From: Terracoccus sp. 273MFTsu3.1
GTDB lineage: Bacteria; Actinomycetota; Actinomycetes; Actinomycetales; Dermatophilaceae
Direction: 5' to 3'
Assembly (NCBI RefSeq): GCF_000383675.1
Contig: NZ_KB911820.1
Coordinates: forward strand, 248,001 to 312,000
DNA length: 64,000 nucleotides
The notes beneath the pieces were generated by a model. The model saw only the letters and a program-made list of their open reading frames with translations. It was not told the origin of the DNA and did no database searches. Below are positions 44,459 to 52,852 of the stretch, one piece after another. The position numbers and the translations under genes are program-made. Each line of letters begins with the position of its first letter. Positions within the stretch are counted from its first letter, which is position 1.

Positions 44459-45406
44459 ATGACCTCCACGGCGACCGCTCCCCCCGAGACCGCCCCAGCG
44501 CCGGAGCCCACGGCTCCCGCCCGCCCCGCCAGACGGCATACGCCCGCGTGGCTCGTGCTCCCCTCGCTCGTCCTGCTCGTCGCCGCGCTCGGCTACCCCG
44601 TCGGGTGGCAGGTCGTCACGAGCTTCCAGCACTTCGGGATGATGCAGCAGTTCGGCCAGCCGCCCGAGTGGGTCGGCCTCGCGAACTACGCCTCCCTCGT
44701 GACCGACCCGGAGCTCTGGGTCATCGTCGGGCGCTCCATCGTCTTCTGCCTCGTGTGCGCCCTGTCGACGGTGGCGATCGGCCTCGGCCTCGCCCTGCTC
44801 ATGGGCGCGGTCAGCCGTGCTGGACGCCTCGTGCTCCAGGTCGCGCTCCTGCTCGCCTGGGCCATGCCGGTCGTCGCCTCGATGACGGTGTGGACGTGGA
44901 TCGTCAACTGGCGCAACGGACTGCTCAACTGGGTGCTCGAACGCGTCGGCGTCGACGCCCAGGGCCACAACTGGCTCGTCGAGCCGCTCTCGTTCCTCGT
45001 CGTCGCGGCCGTCATCGTCGTCTGGATGAGCGTGCCGTTCGTCGCCCTGTCGATCTACGCGGGCCTGACCCAGCTCTCCCCGGAGGTGCTGGAGGCGGCC
45101 GAGATCGACGGTGCCGGAGGCTGGAAACGCCTGCGGCACATCATTCTTCCCCTCGTGGCGCCCGTCATCTCGATCGTCCTGCTGCTCCAGCTCATCTGGG
45201 ACCTGCGCGTCTTCACGCAGATCAAGCTGCTCCAGGACGCCGGTGGCGTGGCCAACGAGACCCACCTGCTCGGCACGTACATCTACCAGCTCGGTACGGG
45301 TGCCGGCGACTTCGGGATGGCCAGCGCCGTCTCGATCCTCATGCTCCTGCTCACCGTCGCGGTCAGCTGGTACTACGTCCGCTCGCTCATGAAGGAGGAG
45401 TCGTGA
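44459..45406 (+). CDS. Sugar ABC transporter permease (MalF-type), amino-sugar operon
   Basis: A 315-aa permease with a Pro/Ala-rich N-terminus, six helices and the EAA loop (EVLEAAEIDGAG). It pairs with the following permease. AAAGG precedes the ATG at 44459. No ATPase gene is in the operon; a shared MsiK-type ATPase is expected elsewhere. Confidence 0.93.
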   Translation: MTSTATAPPETAPAPEPTAPARPARRHTPAWLVLPSLVLLVAALGYPVGWQVVTSFQHFGMMQQFGQPPEWVGLANYASLVTDPELWVIVGRSIVFCLVCALSTVAIGLGLALLMGAVSRAGRLVLQVALLLAWAMPVVASMTVWTWIVNWRNGLLNWVLERVGVDAQGHNWLVEPLSFLVVAAVIVVWMSVPFVALSIYAGLTQLSPEVLEAAEIDGAGGWKRLRHIILPLVAPVISIVLLLQLIWDLRVFTQIKLLQDAGGVANETHLLGTYIYQLGTGAGDFGMASAVSILMLLLTVAVSWYYVRSLMKEES

Positions 45407-46278
45407 GCCGCATCCTCGGCCCCGCCAGCTCCCGTCACTCGACCCGTGGCTCGACGCGGCGCTCGGTCCTCACGGTCGTCGCCGTCCTCGTCGCCCTCGT
45501 CTGGGCGTTCCCCGTCTACTGGATGGTCAACTCCGCCTTCCTCGACAAGGTGACGCTCCAGTCGAGCACCCCGACCTTCCTGCCCTTCGGCGGCTCGTTC
45601 GACAACTTCGCCACCGTCTTCGGCGACGCGGGATTCATTCGCGCACTGGGGATCTCGCTCGCGGTCACCCTCGTCACCGTCGCTGCCGCGATCGTCATCG
45701 CCTTCCTCGGCGCCCTCGCGATCAGCCGCTTCCGCTTCCGGGGCCGGCGCTCGTTCATCCTCGCGCTGCTCCTCATCCAGATGCTGCCGGCAGAGGGCCT
45801 CTTCATCGCGCAGTACAAGATGATGAGCTCGGTCGGGATGCTCAACAACGTGCTCGGCCTCGCCCTGCTCTACACCGCTGCCGTCGTGCCGTTCACCGTG
45901 TGGATGCTCCGCGGCTTCGTCGCCGGCGTCCCGGTCGAGCTCGAGGAGGCCGCCATGGTCGACGGACTCTCGCGCACCAAGGCCTTCCTGCGGATCACGT
46001 TCCCGCTGCTGGCTCCCGGCCTCGTCGCGTCGGGCGTCTACGCGTTCCTCCAGGCGTGGAACGAGTTCACCGTGGCCCTGGTCGTCATGACCGAGGAGCA
46101 GTCCCGCACCCTCCCGCTGTGGCTGCGCGGCTTCGTCCAGGCGAGCGCGACCCGCGAGACCGACTGGGGCCAGGTCATGGCCGCGTCGACCGTCGTGGCC
46201 GTGCCGGTCATCATCTTCTTCCTCGTCGTCCAGGGACGCATGAGCAACGGCCTCGTCGGCGGGGCGGTGAAGGGCTGA
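45403..46278 (+). CDS. Sugar ABC transporter permease (MalG-type), amino-sugar operon
   Basis: A 291-aa permease with six helices, EAA loop (ELEEAAMVDGLS) and the MalG-type ending GGAVKG. GTG at 45403 overlaps the previous stop (GTGA) after GGAGGAG, so translation is coupled. The next gene starts two bases after its stop. Confidence 0.93.
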   Translation: MSRILGPASSRHSTRGSTRRSVLTVVAVLVALVWAFPVYWMVNSAFLDKVTLQSSTPTFLPFGGSFDNFATVFGDAGFIRALGISLAVTLVTVAAAIVIAFLGALAISRFRFRGRRSFILALLLIQMLPAEGLFIAQYKMMSSVGMLNNVLGLALLYTAAVVPFTVWMLRGFVAGVPVELEEAAMVDGLSRTKAFLRITFPLLAPGLVASGVYAFLQAWNEFTVALVVMTEEQSRTLPLWLRGFVQASATRETDWGQVMAASTVVAVPVIIFFLVVQGRMSNGLVGGAVKG

Positions 46279-46279
46279 G

Positions 46280-47710
46280 ATGAACACCTCACGAGAGGCG
46301 CTGCGGCGCCTCGCCGTCGGCACGCTCATGCCCGGATTCGTCGGCACCACCGTCCCCGCGTGGATCGAGCGGGAGCATGCCGCCGGGCTGGCCTCCGTCT
46401 GTCTCTACGGCGCGAACGTCGTGGACCCCGACCAGCTGGCACAGCTGTGTGCGTCGCTGCGGTCGGTGGCGCCGGACCTCCTCGTGGCGGTCGACGAGGA
46501 GGGCGGGGACGTGACGCGGCTGCACTACCCGACCGGGTCCACGCAGCCCGGCAACGCCCTCCTCGGTCGCCTCGACGACACCGCGCTGACGCGCGCCTCG
46601 GCCGCGGCCATCGGGCGCGAGCTCGCGGCATACGGCATCAACCTCGACCTGGCACCCGTCGTCGACGTCAACTCGGCCGACGAGAACCCCGTCATCGGGG
46701 TGCGCAGCTTCGGCGCCGAGGCGGCCCACGTCGCGCGGCACTCGGCGGCCTACGTCGACGGCGTGCAGTCGGTCGGGGTCGCCGCCTGCGCCAAGCACTT
46801 CCCGGGCCACGGGGACACCGTGACCGACTCGCACCACGCGCTGCCGTGGGTGCACGCCGAGGCGCACGTGCTCGACGCGCGCGAGCTCGAGCCGTTCCGT
46901 GCGGCGATCGAGGCGAGGGTCGCGTGCATCATGACCTCGCACGTCGTCGTCAGCGCCATCGACGCCGAACGCCCGGCGACCTTCTCACCTCTCGTCCTCG
47001 GCGACCTGCTGCGCGACCGGCTCGGCTTCGAGGGCGTCATCGTCTCGGACGCCCTCGACATGGCCGGGGCCTCGGCGGAGACCGGGATCCCCGAGGCCGC
47101 GGTGCGCGCCCTCGTCGCGGGCTGCGACCTGCTCTGTGTCGGCTCCGAGACGACGGAGGACTGCTACCTCGCCGTCGTCGAGGCGGTCGTGCAGGCGGCC
47201 GCGTCGGGTCGGCTGCCGCTCGAGCGACTCGAGGAGGCGGCGGCGCGGGTCGTCCTGCTGTCCCAGGGCTTCGCGGTCGGCGGCCCCGGCGCGCTCGGCA
47301 CGGCCGCCGACGTGACGGCGCCCGCCTGGGCCAACGGCGCGCTCGTCGGCGGCTTCGAGGTCGGGGACGCGGTGCGCGAGTGGCTCGACGCCCCGGGCGA
47401 TGCCGTCATCGTGCAGGTGGCATCCGACCCTAACCTCGCCGTCGGACGGGTCGCCTGGGGGCCGAAGGCCGCCGGGCTGACGACACCCGAGGCCGACGTG
47501 CCCGAGGCCGCCAGGGTCGCGGTGGCCGGCCGTGGGCTCGCTGCGGGGCACCCGCTCTGGGAGGTCGCCGATCGCTTTCGCGCGCAGGGACATCCGACCA
47601 TCGTCGTCGACTGCGGCTGGCCCCGCGGAGGCGCGGACCTCGTGACCTTCGGCGGCTCCGTCGTCGTCGCCCAGGCCCTCGGCCGCTACCTCGGGGTGGC
47701 GGCGCGATGA
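46280..47710 (+). CDS. nagZ: GH3 beta-N-acetylhexosaminidase (NagZ-like)
   Basis: A 476-aa family 3 glycoside hydrolase. The NagZ signature KHFPGHGDTVTDSHHALP supplies the His-Asp pair, and SDALDMAGA holds the nucleophile Asp. The first ~340 residues form the barrel; the C-terminal ~130 residues are a second domain of the longer GH3 members. It has no signal peptide, so it cuts imported chitobiose or cell-wall fragments to GlcNAc inside the cell. It is tightly coupled to the permease and kinase genes. Confidence 0.92.
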   Translation: MNTSREALRRLAVGTLMPGFVGTTVPAWIEREHAAGLASVCLYGANVVDPDQLAQLCASLRSVAPDLLVAVDEEGGDVTRLHYPTGSTQPGNALLGRLDDTALTRASAAAIGRELAAYGINLDLAPVVDVNSADENPVIGVRSFGAEAAHVARHSAAYVDGVQSVGVAACAKHFPGHGDTVTDSHHALPWVHAEAHVLDARELEPFRAAIEARVACIMTSHVVVSAIDAERPATFSPLVLGDLLRDRLGFEGVIVSDALDMAGASAETGIPEAAVRALVAGCDLLCVGSETTEDCYLAVVEAVVQAAASGRLPLERLEEAAARVVLLSQGFAVGGPGALGTAADVTAPAWANGALVGGFEVGDAVREWLDAPGDAVIVQVASDPNLAVGRVAWGPKAAGLTTPEADVPEAARVAVAGRGLAAGHPLWEVADRFRAQGHPTIVVDCGWPRGGADLVTFGGSVVVAQALGRYLGVAAR

Positions 47711-48777
47711 CGGCCGAGCCGCGGCTCGGGATCGACATCGGTGGGACGAAGACGGCTGTGGTCCTCGTGGCCGACGGCTCGGTGCAGGCGATGCGGTCGG
47801 CGCCGTCCGGACGCGGTGCGTCAGGAGTCGTCGACGTCGCCGTGCGGTTGGCGCGCCAGGTCCTCGACGCGCACGCACCTCACGCGAGGGGTCGCGGCGC
47901 CGACGTGTCGGTCGGGGCCTGCATGCCCGGACTGGTCGACCCGGTCAGCGGCCTCGCACGCCACGCCGTCAACCTCGACGTGGAGTCGCTGGACCTTGCC
48001 GGCGGGCTCTCGGCGCGGCTCGGCGTCCCGGTGGCGGTCGAGAACGACGTCAAGGCCGCAGCCCTCGGCGCCTGGCGCCTCCGTGGGTCCTGGTCGGCAG
48101 GGTCGGCGAGCCCGGGGGTGTCGGCGGCCGGTGTCGGGCCGGTGAGCGGGTCGACCCACCCTGGGGACGATGCGGCGCTGGCCTACCTCAACCTCGGGAC
48201 GGGCCTCGCCTCGGCCGTCGTGCGCGACGGCGTCGTCGTCCGCGGGATCGACGGGGCGGCCGGCGAGATCGGGCACCTGCCGGTCGGCGGGGACGCCCCC
48301 TGCACCTGTGGCCAGATCGGCTGCCTCGAGACCGTGGCCTCCGGATCGGCGCTCGCCCGTCTCTGGCCGGTGGCCGGTCGCCGGGCCAGGGACCCCTTTG
48401 CCGCTGCGGCTGCCGGAGACGCCCTCGCGGCCGCCGCCGTCGACGTGGTCTGCACGGGCGTGGGGCTGGCGGTCCAGCTGCTCGCCCTCGCGTCCGGCGC
48501 CGAACGCGTCGTCGTGGGTGGTGGCCTCGCCGGGCTGGGGGCCCCGCTCATCGACGGCATCCGCGCCGATCTCGAACGGCGCGCCCGCAGCTCACGGATG
48601 ATCGACGCCCTCGGCCTGTCCGACCGCGTCGAGCTGTTGCCGGCCGACGTGCCCGTGGCCGCCCTCGGCGCCGCGTGGCTGCCCGCACCAGAGCTCCCCG
48701 GCGCCCCACGGCTGGCCTCCGTCGGCTCGCCGGGCGGGCTCGCCGACGTGACCGTGCCCGGTGAGAGGGTGGGGTGA
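47707..48777 (+). CDS. ROK family sugar kinase, probable GlcNAc kinase
   Basis: A 356-aa ROK kinase with the ATP motif GIDIGGTKT at residues 8-16, a catalytic Asp in VENDVKAAALGA, GEIGHLP and the zinc motif CTCGQIGCLE. Between a hexosaminidase and NagB it most likely phosphorylates GlcNAc. A ~25-residue Gly/Ser insert (GSWSAGSASPGV region) is longer than usual. The start overlaps the NagZ stop (ATGA), and the stop overlaps the NagB start. Confidence 0.9.
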   Translation: MTAEPRLGIDIGGTKTAVVLVADGSVQAMRSAPSGRGASGVVDVAVRLARQVLDAHAPHARGRGADVSVGACMPGLVDPVSGLARHAVNLDVESLDLAGGLSARLGVPVAVENDVKAAALGAWRLRGSWSAGSASPGVSAAGVGPVSGSTHPGDDAALAYLNLGTGLASAVVRDGVVVRGIDGAAGEIGHLPVGGDAPCTCGQIGCLETVASGSALARLWPVAGRRARDPFAAAAAGDALAAAAVDVVCTGVGLAVQLLALASGAERVVVGGGLAGLGAPLIDGIRADLERRARSSRMIDALGLSDRVELLPADVPVAALGAAWLPAPELPGAPRLASVGSPGGLADVTVPGERVG

Positions 48778-49556
48778 TGGAGGTCCTCGTCCTGCCGACG
48801 CCCGCCGACGTCGCCCGCCGCGCTGCCGAGGTCGTCATCGACGGCCTCGAGGCCGCGCGCCGCGACGAGCCGGTCCTCGGGCTCGCGACCGGGTCGTCGC
48901 CCCTGGGGCTCTACGCGGAGCTCGCGCGGGCCGTGGCGAGCGGTCGCCTCGACCTGCGCGGCGCCCGCGGCTTCGCGCTCGACGAGTACGTCGGCCTGCC
49001 CGCCGGTCATCCCCAGTCGTACCGCGAGGTGTTGCTCCGCGAGGTCTGCGGGCCGCTGGCGCTTGCGCCCGACCGGCTCCACGTGCCCGACGGCTCCGGG
49101 GAGGACGAGGACGAGCTCGTCGCCGGCGCAACGGAGTACGAGCGACTCATCCGTGAGGCGGGCGGGGTCGACGTGCAGATCCTCGGCATCGGCGCCAACG
49201 GTCACCTCGGCTTCAACGAGCCCGGCTCGGCGCTCTCGTCGCGGACGCGCGTCAAGCGGCTGTCCGACCGCACGCGCCACGACAACGCGCGCTTCTTCGA
49301 GGGGATCACCGACGTGCCGACCCACTGCGTCACCCAGGGTCTCGGCACCGTCCTCGACGCGCGACGCCTCGTGCTCGTCGCCTCCGGACCCGGCAAGGCC
49401 GAGGCCGTCGCGGCCGCGCTCGAGGGCCCGCTGTCGGCCTCGTGCCCGGCCTCGGTGCTCCAGTGGCACGCAGACGCGACCGCGGTGCTCGACGAGGCCG
49501 CCGCCTCGATGCTGCGCAACCGGGACTACTACGACGCCTCGGCCGCCGGGCTCTGA
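48777..49556 (+). CDS. nagB: Glucosamine-6-phosphate deaminase
   Basis: A 259-aa isomerase/deaminase that turns glucosamine 6-phosphate into fructose 6-phosphate and ammonia. Marks: LATGSSPLGLY, the catalytic LDEYVGL and GANGHLGFNEPGS. ATG 48777 overlaps the kinase stop by one base; GTG 48774 is an alternative one codon earlier. The deacetylase NagA that should come before it in the pathway is not in this operon. Confidence 0.96.
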   Translation: MEVLVLPTPADVARRAAEVVIDGLEAARRDEPVLGLATGSSPLGLYAELARAVASGRLDLRGARGFALDEYVGLPAGHPQSYREVLLREVCGPLALAPDRLHVPDGSGEDEDELVAGATEYERLIREAGGVDVQILGIGANGHLGFNEPGSALSSRTRVKRLSDRTRHDNARFFEGITDVPTHCVTQGLGTVLDARRLVLVASGPGKAEAVAAALEGPLSASCPASVLQWHADATAVLDEAAASMLRNRDYYDASAAGL

Positions 49557-49993
49557 GCGTGTCCGTGCGACCGCGGCAGTCTGCTTACCCCATGGTCGGG
49601 CGTGTCGCGACCGGCTGTGGACAACGCACAGGGGTGAGGAACTTGTTCTCCACAGGAGGTGGACAGGCATCTGCGCAGGTCACCGAGCCTGACGGGATGT
49701 GACCGGCGCCACATGCCCACAGTTGTTCACACATGTTGTCCACACCTGTTGACGGCGTGTCGGGGGTGTCCGTCCACCGGTTGTCCACAAGGGGACGAGG
49801 CCGGGGGGTGGCTGAGGTTGTTGTCCGTGGAGCCCCGCACCTACGGTGGGGCGGGTGCTCCTCGGGAAGGGCGCGCGACGGGCTGGGTAGGTCTCGTCGG
49901 CGCCGTCCTGCCTGGCGCTGTCAGCGCCACGCTGTCTACTGGTGTGGACCGGGTTGCACCGATGTCATTCATTACTCAGGGGAAGGGGAGCAC
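49557..49993. promoter_or_regulatory. 437-bp region with a DnaA-box cluster before dnaB
   Basis: This gene-free stretch holds three exact actinobacterial DnaA boxes TTGTCCACA (49616-49624 on the minus strand; 49736-49744 and 49781-49789 on the plus strand). It also holds two one-mismatch boxes, TTCTCCACA (49646-49654) and TTGTTCACA (49723-49731). All fall within 174 bases. The remaining ~200 bases up to the dnaB start have no clear signal. DnaA control of dnaB, or DnaA titration, is inferred. Confidence 0.75.
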
Positions 49994-51382
49994 GTGTCGC
50001 TCGCTGAGCTGAGCACGAGCGCGTTCGCGTCGTCGTCGACCCGTGACGGCGGGCCCCCGGACGACCGCCTCCCGCCGCAGGACGTCGGAGCCGAGCAGTC
50101 CGTTCTCGGCGGCATGCTCCTGTCCAAGGACGCGATCGCCGACTGTGTCGAACAGCTCAAGGGCACCGACTTCTACCGTCCCGCGCACGAGCTCATCTAC
50201 GACGCCGTCCTCGACCTCTACGGCCGCGGCGAGCCCGCCGACGCCATCACCGTCAGCGACGAGCTGACCAAGCGCGGCGACCTCGGGCGCGTCGGCGGCC
50301 AGGCCTACCTGCACCAGCTCATCGCCTCGGTGCCCACTGCGGCCAACGCCGGCTACTACGCCCAGATCGTCGCCGAGCGCGCCGTGCTGCGCCGCCTCGT
50401 CGAGGCCGGCACCCGCATCGTGCAGCTCGGCTACGCCCAGGGCGGCGGCGACGTCGAGGACATCGTCAACGCGGCCCAGGCCGAGGTCTACGCCGTCGCC
50501 GACAAGCGCGGCGGCGAGGACTACCACGCCATCGGCGACATCATCGAGGCAACCGTCGACGAGATCGAGGTCGCGTCGGGCCGCTCCGGTGAGATGACCG
50601 GTGTGCCAACGGGATTCACCGACTTCGACGCCCTCACCAACGGCCTCCACCCCGGCCAGATGATCGTCATCGCCGCCCGTCCCGCGATGGGCAAGTCGAC
50701 CATCGGACTCGACATCGTCCGGTCGGCGGCGATCAAGCACAAGATGGCCGCCGTCGTCTTCTCGCTCGAGATGAGCCGCACGGAGATCACCATGCGTCTG
50801 CTCTCGGCCGAGGCCGGCATCCAGCTGCAGCACATGCGCAAGGGCACGATGCGCGAGGAGGACTGGACCCGCCTCGCCTCGACGATGGGCCGGGTCTCGG
50901 ACGCACCGCTCTTCATCGACGACTCTCCCAACATGTCGCTCATGGAGATCCGCGCCAAGTGCCGCCGGCTCAAGCAGCGCGAGAACCTCAAGCTCGTCGT
51001 CATCGACTACCTCCAGCTCATGAGCTCGGGCAAGCGCGTCGAGTCGCGCCAGCAGGAGGTCTCGGAGTTCTCGCGTGCGCTCAAGCTGCTCGCCAAGGAG
51101 CTCGAGGTCCCGGTCATCGCCATCTCGCAGCTGAACCGTGGTCCCGAGCAGCGCACCGACAAGAAGCCCGCGATGAGCGACCTGCGAGAGTCCGGGTCGA
51201 TCGAGCAGGACGCCGACATGGTGATCCTGCTGCACCGCGAGGCCGCCTACGAGAAGGACTCCCCGCGTGAGGGCGAGGCCGACCTCATCGTGGCCAAGCA
51301 CCGAAACGGCCCCACCGACACGATCGTCGTGGCCTTCCAGGGCCACTTCAGCCGCTTCACCAACATGGCCAACAACTTCTGA
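49994..51382 (+). CDS. dnaB: Replicative DNA helicase DnaB
   Basis: A 462-aa hexameric fork helicase. N-terminal primase-binding domain (about 30-160: PPQDVGAEQSVLGGML), a linker helix, and the RecA-like motor with Walker A ARPAMGKST, Walker B VVIDYLQLM, and the family block ISQLNRGPEQR. No intein interrupts it. GTG at 49994 follows GGGGAG; the open frame upstream of it is not protein-like. It is closed by a hairpin region. Confidence 0.97.
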   Translation: MSLAELSTSAFASSSTRDGGPPDDRLPPQDVGAEQSVLGGMLLSKDAIADCVEQLKGTDFYRPAHELIYDAVLDLYGRGEPADAITVSDELTKRGDLGRVGGQAYLHQLIASVPTAANAGYYAQIVAERAVLRRLVEAGTRIVQLGYAQGGGDVEDIVNAAQAEVYAVADKRGGEDYHAIGDIIEATVDEIEVASGRSGEMTGVPTGFTDFDALTNGLHPGQMIVIAARPAMGKSTIGLDIVRSAAIKHKMAAVVFSLEMSRTEITMRLLSAEAGIQLQHMRKGTMREEDWTRLASTMGRVSDAPLFIDDSPNMSLMEIRAKCRRLKQRENLKLVVIDYLQLMSSGKRVESRQQEVSEFSRALKLLAKELEVPVIAISQLNRGPEQRTDKKPAMSDLRESGSIEQDADMVILLHREAAYEKDSPREGEADLIVAKHRNGPTDTIVVAFQGHFSRFTNMANNF

Positions 51383-51404
51383 GACGCCGCCTGCGAGGCG
51401 GCAC

Positions 51405-51458
51405 GACGGAACGCCGGCCCGACGGAACGCCGGCCCGACGGAGGTCGGACCGGCGTTC
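51405..51458 (+). terminator. Tandem 16-bp repeat and terminator after dnaB
   Basis: GACGGAACGCCGGCCC occurs twice head-to-tail (51405-51420, 51421-51436). The second copy forms a 15-bp stem with one mismatch against 51444-51458 (GAACGCCGGCCCGAC / GTCGGACCGGCGTTC). The first copy could form the same stem with a longer loop, giving two alternative hairpins. A small GCCGCC/GGCGGC hairpin (51386-51402) lies just before. Confidence 0.7.
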
Positions 51459-51491
51459 GGTCGAGCGGCAGGCGCTGGGACGGCTGTCGGC

Positions 51492-51893
51492 TCAGGTGTA
51501 GAAGGTCTGCTTGTCGGAGTAGAGCCAGTTGCCGGCGGCGCTCTCCCAGCGCAGCTGCATGTCGTACAACGCGTCCTCACGGATGCTCAGGTTGCCGGTG
51601 CAGTACCAGCCGGCCCCACCCGAGTTCGACGCGGAGCGGATGGCGCGGTCGGGCTCGGACAGCCCGTAGTGGGAGCCGATCGCCACCTGACCCCAGGCGC
51701 CGGAGCTGCCGTAGACGATGACGCACAGGTTGTCGGTGAGGTCGTCCCACGTGGCCTTGACCACGACGGTGCCGTCGGCCTTCTTGAGCACCATGGTCTT
51801 GTCGTTGGCGGAGGCCGCACCACTGCTTCCCATGACGAGCGCGGCCGTCGCGGCGGTGGCCGCGACGCTGCGGGCAAGCGTTCTCTTTCGCAT
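51492..51893 (-). CDS. Small secreted protein, unrecognised
   Basis: A 133-aa protein with a signal peptide (basic start, hydrophobic core ~10-22, likely cut after ASA at 29). The mature part of about 104 residues is rich in Trp, Tyr and Ser, with two Cys (LCVIVYG and WYCTGN) that may form a disulfide. I do not recognise the fold or function. GGGGACAAGG precedes the ATG at 51893. It converges with dnaB across the hairpin region. Confidence 0.75.
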   Translation of the reverse strand: MRKRTLARSVAATAATAALVMGSSGAASANDKTMVLKKADGTVVVKATWDDLTDNLCVIVYGSSGAWGQVAIGSHYGLSEPDRAIRSASNSGGAGWYCTGNLSIREDALYDMQLRWESAAGNWLYSDKQTFYT

Positions 51894-52038
51894 GTCCTTG
51901 TCCCCTGGTTCAGGGCCGACGCCCTTGGTCGGCCGCGCTCAAGGCTCACACAGGTGGGTTGAGCCGACAACCGGAAGCGCCCCACCGTCAACGGAATCGG
52001 CGTGGCGAGGGCTGCGGGGGCGACTCTAGGGTGGGCGC

Positions 52039-52473
52039 ATGGCGACGGTGCGGCAGGTCCAGGTCACGTTCGACTGTGCGGATCCCGAGCGCGTGGCTCG
52101 CTTCTGGTGCGAGGTGCTCGGCTACGAGGTGCCGCCACCGCCCCGGGGCTTCGCCTCGTGGGACGAGTTCGACCAGTCGCTGCCGCCAGAGCGTCAGGGC
52201 TCGGCGTTCGCCTGCTCCGACCCGACGGGCGTCGGGCCCCGCCTGTTCTTCCAGCGCGTCCCGGAGGGCAAGGTCGTCAAGAACCGGGTCCACCTCGACG
52301 TCCGGGTCGGCACGGGCCTCGTCGGTGAGGAGCGCCTCGCCGCCCTCGAGTCCGAGTGCGTGCGGCTCGTCGCGCTCGGAGCCACGCGGGGGACGCTGCT
52401 GCGCGCCGACGGCTTCAACGAGTCGTGCCAGGTGATGCAGGACGTCGAGGGCAACGAGTTCTGCCTGGACTGA
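52039..52473 (+). CDS. VOC family (glyoxalase-like) protein
   Basis: A 144-aa protein of the vicinal oxygen chelate fold, of the glyoxalase_6 kind common in actinobacteria. VQVTFDCADPERVARFWCEVLGYEV forms the first repeat, and HLDVRV plus a C-terminal DVEGNEFCLD complete the fold. The His and Glu positions could hold a metal, but the substrate is unknown. It may be an enzyme or a binding or resistance protein. Confidence 0.88.
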   Translation: MATVRQVQVTFDCADPERVARFWCEVLGYEVPPPPRGFASWDEFDQSLPPERQGSAFACSDPTGVGPRLFFQRVPEGKVVKNRVHLDVRVGTGLVGEERLAALESECVRLVALGATRGTLLRADGFNESCQVMQDVEGNEFCLD

Positions 52474-52481
52474 GCGCGCCG

Positions 52482-52529
52482 GACCCGGCCACCCTGTCCC
52501 GTCCTCACGAACGGTTGGGCGGCCGGGTC
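52482..52529. terminator. Inverted repeat between VOC and DUF1059 genes
   Basis: GACCCGGCC (52482-52490) and GGCCGGGTC (52521-52529) form a 9-bp stem around a 30-base loop between converging genes. A modest two-way terminator is likely. Confidence 0.5.
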
Positions 52530-52540
52530 GGTGACAGGTC

Positions 52541-52777
52541 TCAGTCGTCGGCCAGCGCGGCGAAGGTCTGCTTGGTGCCGGTGTACCAGGCCATCGACTT
52601 CTTCGGGTGCCGCCACCGGGCCTTCATCGCCTGACGGGCCTCCTGGTGGGTGGCGTCGCCCGACTTCTCCGCCTCCTTGAGGTGGCGGTCCTGGGCCTTG
52701 ATGATCTCGTCGGCGGTGTCGGCCCGGTGGGCGAGGTCGCACGGTCCGCCGAGGTCTCGGCAGGTCATCGTCTTCAT
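52541..52777 (-). CDS. DUF1059-like small protein
   Basis: A 78-aa protein beginning MTCRDLGGPCD at the third or fourth residue, with TADEIIKAQDRHLKEAEKSGD and HQEARQAMKARW. This resembles the DUF1059 small-protein family, whose function is unknown. The paired Cys near the N-terminus could bind metal. GAAGGAG precedes the ATG at 52777. Confidence 0.8.
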   Translation of the reverse strand: MKTMTCRDLGGPCDLAHRADTADEIIKAQDRHLKEAEKSGDATHQEARQAMKARWRHPKKSMAWYTGTKQTFAALADD

Positions 52778-52852
52778 GGTCGTCTCCTTCTCGCGGGGGT
52801 GTCTCGCTCTACTGACGAGCGGGACGCGGCAGATGTGACAGGCCTCGATCGC

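Noticed and set aside
49557-49993. DnaA-box cluster as oriC
   Set aside because: dnaA, dnaN and rpmH, which flank oriC in actinobacteria, are absent, there is no AT-rich unwinding element, and five boxes is fewer than expected.
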